Below are positions 7,668 through 15,340 of a stretch of 40,060 nt of DNA, one piece after another. The position numbers were made by a program, and so were the translations under genes. The notes below the pieces were generated by a model. That model was given only the letters and a program-made list of their open reading frames with translations. It ran no database searches and was not told the DNA's origin. The first letter of the stretch is position 1, and every line of letters begins with the position of its first letter. The DNA comes from CAZBGQ01 sp964491515 (GTDB lineage: Bacteria > Patescibacteriota > Gracilibacteria > UBA1369 > UBA12473), in the NCBI GenBank assembly GCA_964491515.1, contig CAZBGQ010000014.1, positions 1 through 40,060 on the forward strand, in the 5' to 3' direction.

Positions 7668-9770
7668 CTAATTTGGGGTTTCCAATCCTTTTATTAATTC
7701 GATAAATGGAAAATCGCTCATGATGCGACGGGCGTTAACCAAAGCTTCGTAGGATTCTTCGGGGGTGTATGATTTGATGGGAAGGTCGGGTTGAGCAGCT
7801 GGTTGAATTCCGCGTATCGCATGTCTGGCTCGGTCGAGTGCTTTCCTCAGGAAGCCTTTGATCCGTGTGGTTTGTTCATCGAGAATAGCAGTGAGTCGTT
7901 TTTTCCATGGGGTTTTTGATGGTTGTGAAGGGGGCATGGTTTGTCCTAAGTTTTGTTGGGCGGGTCCGGTTTGAGGACGATAGGCTTCGATGTCTGGTTG
8001 TTCAATGTTAAGAAGATCCCCTAGGGTGAATCGTATTTCTCGGAACATCTCATAGAATTCGATGTAGGTTTCGCGTAGGCTGTCGTGGTCTTCACTGGGG
8101 GCGATGGCATGGCCTCGGAGTTCGTTGTAGATTGTTGTGACTCGTGAGAGGACCGCTTCTGGGTTGGCGTTTTCTTCTCCTGCGAGGGCAAGGTCGCGGT
8201 TGGCCTTGGTGATTTTGTAGTAGGCTCGTTCAAGTTTAGTTATGGAGTAGACGCGGAGGAATGATTCCGCGGCAGATTCCATGTCGCATGTGGCAAGGTC
8301 TCGAAGTGTTTGCTCGATAGCTTCACAACATTTTTCACCTACGGAGAGGTAGGGTTCAAATGTCATGTTGGTTTGAATGTTCTTTCGGAGTTCGTATAGT
8401 TGTGGGCGCATTATTTCGGGTTTTAGATCGGCGGTGGTTTGAAATTGGCCTTGAATGGATTCAATGGTGCTTAAGAATCTGGAGTAAGGTTGTTCTTGGT
8501 CGAGGACGAGACGTTGTACTCTTCGCTCATCCATTTTTAGGTGGCCGGAGGTTGAGTCCATTTTTGTGAGGCGTTTTCCCAAGTTGACGTGGGCACGATC
8601 AAGGTCCCATTGGGCTGCTCCGGGGTTTGATTGTCCCATTAGGTTTAAGTAACTTTTCAGGTTACGTCGAAGTCTTTTTTTGTGGTAGTCCTGGACGTGT
8701 TCGAGGCTTTGAATGATGGAGAGAAGTGCGGTATGTAGTTCGTCGCGTTTGGCTTCATTGCTTGGTCCGATCCAGGCTTCAGAATTTCGGTCTACGCTAT
8801 TGATGGCTTCTTCGATAGTGTGAAGTTTTTCTTGTTCGTCTAGATAAGTGTGGTCGATGTGAATGAGGCGGCGGTCGGCTCCGTGGATGTCGGTTTGAAA
8901 TAGAATTCGCTTTCCATTATTGATTTGTGTCCCGAGGATCATTCCGGCATTAGGGTTGGGTTGTGCGAAGTCTTGGCCTTCTCCAATTCGCATCATGCGA
9001 AAATATTTGAGTTGGCCGATGGGGTTGTCTCTTTCGTTGGGGCGTCGAATGAATTCGAGGTCCATTAGTATTCGGCGAATTTCAGGGATGGCTTGGGTGT
9101 ATCGTTGGAGTCGTTCGGTTTTTGAGGTTCGTGGTTTTTCGGGAGTGGGACGGCAAGAGAACTCTTCGAGTCCAAGGTTTTCTAAAAGTGTGTCGGTGAT
9201 TTTTTCAGGGTTGATGATGATAGCTTGCATGGCTTTCTGAAGTCCGATGGGGTTGTCGTTTTCATCTTTTTCATTTAGTTCTTTTTCTGTAAAAATAATT
9301 TTGTCGGTAGGGTCGCATAGTATGTCTTGAAATGCATGCATGACGTGCCATGGGGAATCTTTCCATTCATTAACTGTGGGGTAGCGACGTTTTTTAAGTC
9401 GGTCGTTGCCCTCCATTTGGGCTAGCTTGGCTTCCATGATTTGCATGAACCATTTAAGTCGATTTTGAATCGCGCGTTCTCCGAGAATGTCCCCTATCTC
9501 TGGTTTTGGATGAGGGCGGTGGCGAGGATTGTCGGCAATTTGTTGGAGAAATTTTTGACGTAGGAAGAGTTGATCTATTCGTACTTGAGCACGCCAGTCT
9601 TTTGCTTTTCCTTGAGCAATTGGGCCTTCAACTTTGTCTTGATAGCCCCAATTGAATTCTTGAAAACGATCGAATAGTTCGACTACTTGTTGCTGAAGGG
9701 GGTTCATGGCAGCTAAGCTCTCGACTTCACTTTGAAAGGGTAGGCCCGGTTGTTGTGCTCGTCTTCCCAT
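7668..9770 (-). CDS. Large soluble protein of unknown function (700 aa)
   Basis: I do not recognise this protein. It has no signal peptide and no membrane segment, so it should be cytosolic. It is mostly charged alpha-helix, rich in Arg, Gln, Glu and Leu, with amphipathic stretches between about residues 330 and 590 that could form long helical bundles. A Pro/Gln-rich linker (TGPAQQNLG to MPPSQPSK) near residues 605-625 separates a basic C-terminal helix region. A short segment at about residues 268-310 (GMILGTQINNGKRILFQTD) looks beta-rich. Two neighbouring cysteines occur in EKCCEAIEQ. It is transcribed in the same direction as the copper operon but is separated from it by the csoR promoter region, and it lies 59 bases downstream of the AI-2E-type permease gene. 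Confidence 0.75.
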   Translation of the reverse strand: MGRRAQQPGLPFQSEVESLAAMNPLQQQVVELFDRFQEFNWGYQDKVEGPIAQGKAKDWRAQVRIDQLFLRQKFLQQIADNPRHRPHPKPEIGDILGERAIQNRLKWFMQIMEAKLAQMEGNDRLKKRRYPTVNEWKDSPWHVMHAFQDILCDPTDKIIFTEKELNEKDENDNPIGLQKAMQAIIINPEKITDTLLENLGLEEFSCRPTPEKPRTSKTERLQRYTQAIPEIRRILMDLEFIRRPNERDNPIGQLKYFRMMRIGEGQDFAQPNPNAGMILGTQINNGKRILFQTDIHGADRRLIHIDHTYLDEQEKLHTIEEAINSVDRNSEAWIGPSNEAKRDELHTALLSIIQSLEHVQDYHKKRLRRNLKSYLNLMGQSNPGAAQWDLDRAHVNLGKRLTKMDSTSGHLKMDERRVQRLVLDQEQPYSRFLSTIESIQGQFQTTADLKPEIMRPQLYELRKNIQTNMTFEPYLSVGEKCCEAIEQTLRDLATCDMESAAESFLRVYSITKLERAYYKITKANRDLALAGEENANPEAVLSRVTTIYNELRGHAIAPSEDHDSLRETYIEFYEMFREIRFTLGDLLNIEQPDIEAYRPQTGPAQQNLGQTMPPSQPSKTPWKKRLTAILDEQTTRIKGFLRKALDRARHAIRGIQPAAQPDLPIKSYTPEESYEALVNARRIMSDFPFIELIKGLETPN

Positions 9771-9829
9771 AGTGCTTTTTAAGGCTTTTAATTAGAGCAT
9801 ATGTCGCATCCCTTGGCTATAGCTTTTTG

Positions 9830-10942
9830 TTATCTGTCTAATACGGCTCGATATTCCATTTTGTAAATATGGATGAAGGTTAGCAGCAATGAAAGTAAGT
9901 AGGGTGCGATGATCAAGCCAGGAAGCCCCATGGTGAAAATTCCACCAATGATGGAGAGAAAGCTTAGCAATGGATGGATGCGGGCTTTTTCTCCGATGAC
10001 AATGGGTTTGATGAAATTATCGACGGTGCCCACTACAAATACTCCCCAAAGAACGAGGAATAGACCGGCAATCCAGTGTCCGGTAATGAACATGAATAGA
10101 GCGGCGGGAACCCAAATAAGGGTGGATCCTACGTAGGGGACGATGGAGAAAAAGGCCATGATGGTTCCCCAGAAGGCTGCGTTGGGAATGCCGGCGAGGG
10201 CGAATCCAATGCCGCCTAAAAATCCTTGTGCAATGGCAGCTCCAAATATTCCATAGAGGATGCCTTGGCTCATGAGGTGGAGTTTTTCGAAAAGGATTTT
10301 ACGATATTCCTTAGAGAGAGGGACTAAGTCTCGTACCTCTTTTACGGCGCGGTCACCGTCACGGAAGAAGAAGAACATTGAAAGTAGCCCTACGAATAAG
10401 TGAACCGCTAAAACGGAGAGGGATTTGGCAAAACTGGTGGTTTGATTAACTAGGAATTCACTCACATTTTGAACTAGGGTTGTGATGTACCCAATGACGT
10501 CTTCTGGTTTGATTGGAAGTACATCAGTGATTTTGTGGAAGGTTTCTCCGATGGAACTATTTTCTATTATTTCTGGGAGGAGCTTGATGTCGATTTCGAG
10601 GAGAAAAGAAACTTTTGTTTCTATTAGTTTGTAGGTGTCGATGGCTTGCTCAGTAATGTATCCGACAAACCATGCTACAGGGACTAAAATAATTATAAGA
10701 AGAATTAATGTACTTATTACTGCGGAGCCGGTGCGATTTTTTTTGAGTAATTTAAAAATCCGTTTATGGATCGGATAAAACCCGGTAGCAACCACTGCAC
10801 TAATTATGAGGATGGGGATGAAGGGGGAGATGATCCACAGAATTGTGATGGTGAGTCCGATTAGTGCAAGGATCACAAAATATTTTGCAATGTCTTCTAG
10901 TACGAGGTGTTTATCGATTTTGGGTTTTTTAATGGGAGGCAT
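9830..10942 (-). CDS. AI-2E/PerM-family transporter
   Basis: The 370-residue membrane protein shows the usual AI-2E exporter family arrangement. Two hydrophobic helices lie near the N-terminus (about 19-60), then another (about 73-95). An amphipathic extracytoplasmic segment follows, and then several C-terminal helices containing GIFGAAIAQGFLGGIGFALAG, FFSIVPYVGSTLIWVPAA and the family-like DNFIKPIVIGEKARIHPLL followed by IIGGIFTMGLPGLIIAP. Members export quorum-sensing or other small molecules, or act as sodium/proton antiporters; the name does not prove AI-2 transport here. The ATG at 10942 follows an AT-rich stretch with short TAGTTTT repeats. It could be cotranscribed with the DUF2207 gene 89 bases upstream. 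Confidence 0.9.
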   Translation of the reverse strand: MPPIKKPKIDKHLVLEDIAKYFVILALIGLTITILWIISPFIPILIISAVVATGFYPIHKRIFKLLKKNRTGSAVISTLILLIIILVPVAWFVGYITEQAIDTYKLIETKVSFLLEIDIKLLPEIIENSSIGETFHKITDVLPIKPEDVIGYITTLVQNVSEFLVNQTTSFAKSLSVLAVHLFVGLLSMFFFFRDGDRAVKEVRDLVPLSKEYRKILFEKLHLMSQGILYGIFGAAIAQGFLGGIGFALAGIPNAAFWGTIMAFFSIVPYVGSTLIWVPAALFMFITGHWIAGLFLVLWGVFVVGTVDNFIKPIVIGEKARIHPLLSFLSIIGGIFTMGLPGLIIAPYLLSLLLTFIHIYKMEYRAVLDR

Positions 10943-10947
10943 AGAAA

Positions 10948-10978
10948 TAGTTTTTAGTTGATAGTTTTTAGTTTTTAG
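10948..10978. repeat. Short TAGTTTT-type tandem repeat
   Basis: About four imperfect copies of a 7-8 base unit (TAG followed by four or five T) stand immediately before the AI-2E-type gene, interrupted by a TTGA spacer. On the minus strand this becomes a CTAAAAA repeat in the 5' leader. Function is unknown; it may be a slippage-prone simple sequence. Confidence 0.5.
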
Positions 10979-11031
10979 AAATAAATTTTCTGATAAAATT
11001 TTACTCTTTCAATTAGGGTTTGTCGAAATTT

Positions 11032-12762
11032 CTACCATGAACCGCCACCGCCACCTCCTCCACCTCCTCCGGAAGAACCTCCGCCCCCGAATCCACCTCC
11101 GAAACCACTACTTCCTGATGAAGATGGAGAAGAAGCGGATATGGCCCTAATGGAGCTTATGTCTTTACTGAGTTGGGTGCTTGATATGTTACTTAGGTCA
11201 ATCCAGGAATTGTTGTGGGTGGTTTGGTTTTCTATCAGGGGCTTGAATGAGTTGACCCATTTTTTTTCTACGCTCAGCGCCGTGGCGAAGGGGAGCATTT
11301 TTTCGAATAGTGTGATGGTTTGAGCGGGTGGATTGTGGAATGCGAGTCGCTGTTCTTGGGTGACTTCTAGGAATTCTTTGAATCCTTTTATTTGCTGGGT
11401 GATTTCAACTCCTAGTGGTGTTTTTTTTGTCATGGAAAAGCCAAAGATTAAACTAAAGAATCCTGCCATAAAAAGCATGATTCCAATCCCTACTAGTTCA
11501 GTTTTTAATGTTGTTAGTTGGAGGCCGATCATGATTGCAATAGCTCCAAGGATTGGGAATACGACTTTGTGATAGGTAAAAGGTCGTGTGGCGTAGTAGC
11601 CATCTTGGATGAGTTTGTCGATGATTTTTCTTTGGTAGGTTGTGTAGGTACTTAATTTGTGACGTATTTTGCTGAGTGTGATTTCCTTTTTATTTCCTTT
11701 GTTAAAAATTTTGTCGTAGATGAATTTCTGGAATTCGGATAGTTCGTTTTTTTTGGCTTTTCGAAGTAGTAGGAATTTTAGTTTGTGGCTTTCTTTCTTG
11801 ATTTGAATGATCCCTTTTGTGCCGAGCTCGAAAATGGTTGCAGGGACTGCTTGAGCGGTAATTCTATTGTTGATTAGTACATTTATTTCTGCGGCAGTGA
11901 GGTCTTTTGGTGGGGTGTAATGTGCAATTATGGGGTTTTGTGGTTTCGGATCTCGACCTTTTTTGAACCATATTATAAAGGTAAGTAGAAATAGCGTGAT
12001 AGCCGCCAATAGGAAAATACCTTCTTTTAGGAGGTAGGCAATGACTTGTTCACGTTGGGTTTTGACGCGTTGCCCCCAAGTTCTTTCTGCCCATGGAATG
12101 TGTTGTGGTTTTTTCTCTAGGAATGTGCGTGGAATTCCGGCCACAATGGTCATGTTTTGGTTGGTGTGATAATTGGTGGTGAGGGGTTGCGTGGTTTGGA
12201 ATAGGAAGGTGGTTTGATTTGTGGTGGCTTTGATTGTGGTTGTGCAGTTGGAATCGTTTTCGCCATAGTAACCGGTGTAGCATGTGGCACGAAGTTGTGG
12301 GTCATTTGAATCGAATGTGTAGGGGAAGGTCACAGTGGCAGAACTGGATTGAATTGGAATGCCCCAACCGTTCCCGTTGACGTTCCAGTATAGTTCGTCG
12401 TGATCACGGAAAAAATAGAGAGGGTCTTTTGCTTGATAGGTGATCAGGTAGGTGTTTTCTCCGGTGGTGGTTTTGTAGGGATCGCCGATTTTTGCTTCTT
12501 GCCCAGTGTAGGTATTGGTGACTCTGTAGGTGAGAGGGTTTCCGAGTTCATTGAGAACGCTGGTGAATTCAATATCTTCGGGGATGTTTCGGAAAATTCC
12601 ATGACGCCACTCGTCTTCGAAGTCGTAGACAATCGTTTCAGTGACGGTCATGGTGTCTGCATCGAGGATTTGAATGTCTACATCAAAAGAACGAATCACT
12701 TCGGCTGAGGCGATGGGGATGGAGAAAAGGAATACTGAGAGGGAGAAGAGGAAGAATTTCAT
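11032..12762 (-). CDS. DUF2207 membrane protein with Gly-rich C-terminus
   Basis: The protein from the ATG at 12762 (576 residues) has a signal peptide ending near SIPIASA. It is followed by a DUF2207 extracytoplasmic domain (FDVDIQILDADTMTVTETI, WRHGIFRNIPED, YWNVNGNGWGIPI). A membrane helix lies near residue 250, a cytosolic region comes next, and two more helices sit around residues 395-440. The tail is almost pure glycine and serine and ends in GGGSW, a terminus common in this family. The function of DUF2207 proteins is unknown. The upstream ATG at 12777 adds five residues. I prefer 12762 because a TACAAT -10 box lies 6 bases before it and because the signal peptide then starts MKFF. The PBP gene ends 29 bases upstream. 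Confidence 0.85.
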   Translation of the reverse strand: MKFFLFSLSVFLFSIPIASAEVIRSFDVDIQILDADTMTVTETIVYDFEDEWRHGIFRNIPEDIEFTSVLNELGNPLTYRVTNTYTGQEAKIGDPYKTTTGENTYLITYQAKDPLYFFRDHDELYWNVNGNGWGIPIQSSSATVTFPYTFDSNDPQLRATCYTGYYGENDSNCTTTIKATTNQTTFLFQTTQPLTTNYHTNQNMTIVAGIPRTFLEKKPQHIPWAERTWGQRVKTQREQVIAYLLKEGIFLLAAITLFLLTFIIWFKKGRDPKPQNPIIAHYTPPKDLTAAEINVLINNRITAQAVPATIFELGTKGIIQIKKESHKLKFLLLRKAKKNELSEFQKFIYDKIFNKGNKKEITLSKIRHKLSTYTTYQRKIIDKLIQDGYYATRPFTYHKVVFPILGAIAIMIGLQLTTLKTELVGIGIMLFMAGFFSLIFGFSMTKKTPLGVEITQQIKGFKEFLEVTQEQRLAFHNPPAQTITLFEKMLPFATALSVEKKWVNSFKPLIENQTTHNNSWIDLSNISSTQLSKDISSIRAISASSPSSSGSSGFGGGFGGGGSSGGGGGGGGGGSW

Positions 12763-12768
12763 GTGTTT

Positions 12769-12774
12769 ATTGTA
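12769..12774 (-). promoter_or_regulatory. -10 box (TACAAT) of the DUF2207 gene, leaderless
   Basis: On the minus strand TACAAT ends exactly 6 bases before the ATG at 12762, which places the predicted first transcribed base on the start codon. No clear -35 hexamer is seen; the region upstream is the end of the PBP gene. Confidence 0.45.
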
Positions 12775-12791
12775 CACGAAGGTTCATAAGA

Positions 12792-15191
12792 TTATTTCTT
12801 ATCTGGTGGAATGTTGTAGTAGTTGACTAGGAATCGTGCGAGACGATTGAAAACAGGTCCGGCGGTGGCAGCTCCCCATTCTATGGTTTTGGGTCGATCA
12901 AGTTTGATGAGAACTGAAAACTTGGGATTGTCGATAGGTGCGAATCCTACGAAAGAGGTGATGGTGGTTCCTTTTCCTGAGAGTGCGCGCCCCCATTTAT
13001 AGGTTTGAGCGGTTCCAGTTTTCCCGGCCACGTAATGTGAGTCTAGTTTGGCGAGAGGGGCTCCTTCTTCGGCGACGGCAGTCATCATGGCGGTCACTTG
13101 ATCGGCAGTTTCTTCTTTTAGGACGCGGCGAACAACGGAAGGTTCAAATTCATTTCGGCGTCCATCTGCTTCTTCGATGTAGTCTACAATGTATGGTTGC
13201 ATTAGGAGTCCTCCATTGGCGATGGTAGAAATGGCGGTTACAAGTTGAATCGGGGTGACGGTTATACCTTGTCCGAAAGCTTTGGTTACCAATTCTGAAT
13301 CTGCCCAGTGATCGTAGTACTCCATGCGTCCAGTGTGTTCTCCTTCAAATTCTACGTGGCTTTTTTTGCCGAATCCAAATGCTTGTAGATAGTCGTAAAA
13401 CAGTGCGCGTCCAAGTTTTTGTGCTACAAATGCCATACCAGTATTGTCTGAGTGGACGAGTACGTCGGTCATGGTTGAAATTCCATAGTATTGGTCATTA
13501 AATGTGTGGATTTCGAATTCATCGACTTTGAGTGGTCCATAACTGGTAAAGGTGGTGTAGGGAGTTACTTCGCCAGCATCAATGGCTGAGGCCATGGCGA
13601 CTGGTTTGAAAACAGAGCCGGGCTCATAAGGGAGTGTTACGGCTTTGAGCTGGTAGACTTCTGGCCCTACGTTGTTTTTGAATTTGTAGTATTCATCTTT
13701 TTCAGCGTCGTAGAAAATTTCGATGCGTTGGTCTGGGTCTTTTCGAATGTAAAGATATTGGCGTTGATTGTCTCCTTCTCCGACGGTGTAGAGATTGTCT
13801 CGGTCTTTTTTGCTGAGTTCAATTTCTTCGGTGTCAAAGGTGTCACTGAATGAATTGGGGTTGAATGTGGGGTAGTGAGCCATGGCTAAGATTCGACCGG
13901 TGTCTGGCTCTTGGACAATTAGGAGTCCGCTGTCAGCTTGAAATTCATCGACTCCCCATTTGAGAGCTTTTTCTGCTTCGGATTGAATGGTTCGATCGAT
14001 GGTAAGCATGATGTCCGATCCATTGACGGCATCTTGAATTTCACTTTCTCCTACGGTTATTTGTTTTCCACTGGCGTCAATTTGTGAGGTGAAAAATCCG
14101 CTTTCTCCTTGGAGTTCATTGGCAAACATACTTTCAATTCCGTACTGACCGTTGCCATTGTGGCTGACGTATCCAAGGATTTGAGCTCCTAATTCTCCTT
14201 CTGGGTAAAATCGGAAGTACTCTTCTTTCATCCGAATTCCAAAAAATTCTTTGTCTGTTTGGGTGAGTTGCTCGATCTTGTCTGAGGCATCAGGATCTAG
14301 TTTTCTTTTGAGAATTACGTAGCGGTTGCGTCCGAGTAGAATTCTTTCGAGTGTTTCTTTGTCTACGTTGAGTGCTTCAGAGAGAGCTTTGGCGGTGCGT
14401 CCTTTATCTGAAATTTGAGGAGGATAGGCGTATAGATCTCCGTTTTCGGTTATTTCAATGGCGGGTAGACGTAGTTTTTTTACGTTGGCGATGGTGATGG
14501 CATCTAATTCTTCTCCTAGTAAAATGACCGGGCGTGTTTTTTGGCTAAGGGTATCAATGAGTTGAGCTTTGAAAAGATCGTATAGCTCTTCGTCTGTGTG
14601 TAGGCGAAGATCGCTGTAGGAGGGGTCGAGAGCGGCAAGTTCGTTGAGGCGTTCTCGTAGTTCAGCTAAAAGTGTTTCAGTGGTGATTTCTTCTGGGGGA
14701 AGCGTTGGCTCGGGAGTTTCTTCTGTTGTTTCTTCTTCCTCTCCTTTAGGAAGATCTTCTCGTTCAGCTTCTTCTCTCACTGAATCTTTTAAATCATCGA
14801 GTAGATTTTCGTAACGTTCTTGGTCTCGTTCTTGTTCGGATTCTAGGTCAAAAAGTAGAGGAGTGAGGGTTTCTCCGACGTGAACAGGGTCTTCTATCAG
14901 GGTTGGGTCTGCAAAAACCATGTTGAGTGTAGTGTTTGTAGCAAGGGCGAAAGCTTCTCCAGAATGGCGGTCTTTGATGAGTATTTCACCGCGTCGTGCA
15001 GGAATTTCTGTGTAACCTTGGTTTTTTTCAAGGGCGATTTGACGATATTTGTTGGCTTGAATGACTTGTAGCTGAAAAAGTCTTACGTAAATGGTGAAGG
15101 CCACAAATAGACCGATCCCCATTATAAGGGTGATTCGGTTCAGCGGAAGGTCACGAAATCGTTTCCGATAGTTGAGAAGATCAAAGCTCAC
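12792..15191 (-). CDS. Class B penicillin-binding protein (FtsI/PBP2 type transpeptidase)
   Basis: The 799-residue protein crosslinks peptidoglycan at the outer face of the membrane. It begins with a short cytosolic tail and one membrane helix (about residues 22-40), then a pedestal/dimerisation region opening with PARRGEI. The transpeptidase domain has all three active-site motifs: SVFK with the nucleophile S526, SDN at about 581, and KTG at about 724 (AGKTGTAQTY). An acidic, Pro/Thr-rich insertion at about residues 130-180 (EEEETTEETPEPTLPPEE) lies in the pedestal and is unusual. It makes the protein longer than typical FtsI or PBP2. The start is GTG at 15191. There is no RodA/FtsW gene beside it, so division and elongation roles cannot be told apart. 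Confidence 0.93.
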   Translation of the reverse strand: MSFDLLNYRKRFRDLPLNRITLIMGIGLFVAFTIYVRLFQLQVIQANKYRQIALEKNQGYTEIPARRGEILIKDRHSGEAFALATNTTLNMVFADPTLIEDPVHVGETLTPLLFDLESEQERDQERYENLLDDLKDSVREEAEREDLPKGEEEETTEETPEPTLPPEEITTETLLAELRERLNELAALDPSYSDLRLHTDEELYDLFKAQLIDTLSQKTRPVILLGEELDAITIANVKKLRLPAIEITENGDLYAYPPQISDKGRTAKALSEALNVDKETLERILLGRNRYVILKRKLDPDASDKIEQLTQTDKEFFGIRMKEEYFRFYPEGELGAQILGYVSHNGNGQYGIESMFANELQGESGFFTSQIDASGKQITVGESEIQDAVNGSDIMLTIDRTIQSEAEKALKWGVDEFQADSGLLIVQEPDTGRILAMAHYPTFNPNSFSDTFDTEEIELSKKDRDNLYTVGEGDNQRQYLYIRKDPDQRIEIFYDAEKDEYYKFKNNVGPEVYQLKAVTLPYEPGSVFKPVAMASAIDAGEVTPYTTFTSYGPLKVDEFEIHTFNDQYYGISTMTDVLVHSDNTGMAFVAQKLGRALFYDYLQAFGFGKKSHVEFEGEHTGRMEYYDHWADSELVTKAFGQGITVTPIQLVTAISTIANGGLLMQPYIVDYIEEADGRRNEFEPSVVRRVLKEETADQVTAMMTAVAEEGAPLAKLDSHYVAGKTGTAQTYKWGRALSGKGTTITSFVGFAPIDNPKFSVLIKLDRPKTIEWGAATAGPVFNRLARFLVNYYNIPPDKK

Positions 15192-15284
15192 GGGTGGAGA
15201 TTATTAAGTCAGTTGAGGTGGTGTTTATCCTAATCTAAAACAGGTGTGGGCGTCTAGTTATTCCTTTGGGTTTGCGGGTTAGAC

Positions 15285-15312
15285 TTGACATAACTCCGAA
15301 AGTTGCTTATTT
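15285..15312 (+). promoter_or_regulatory. Promoter with TTGACA and extended -10
   Basis: A perfect -35 TTGACA (15285-15290) is followed by 13 bases, then TG-C and the -10 TTATTT (15307-15312). The same -35/N13/TGN/-10 layout recurs at 18247, 24371 and 33011. Transcription would begin near 15319, inside what a longer reading frame would treat as coding, so the start codon must lie downstream. Confidence 0.6.
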
Positions 15313-15340
15313 TATTCTCTTTTTAGCTTTAATGATTCTT

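Noticed and set aside
15266..15340. Membrane anchor at the N-terminus of the kinase fusion (TTG start at 15266)
   Set aside because: The hydrophobic stretch exists only if translation starts upstream of a strong promoter (15285-15312). ATG 15332 or 15341 removes it, and the isochorismatase-like domain begins right after.
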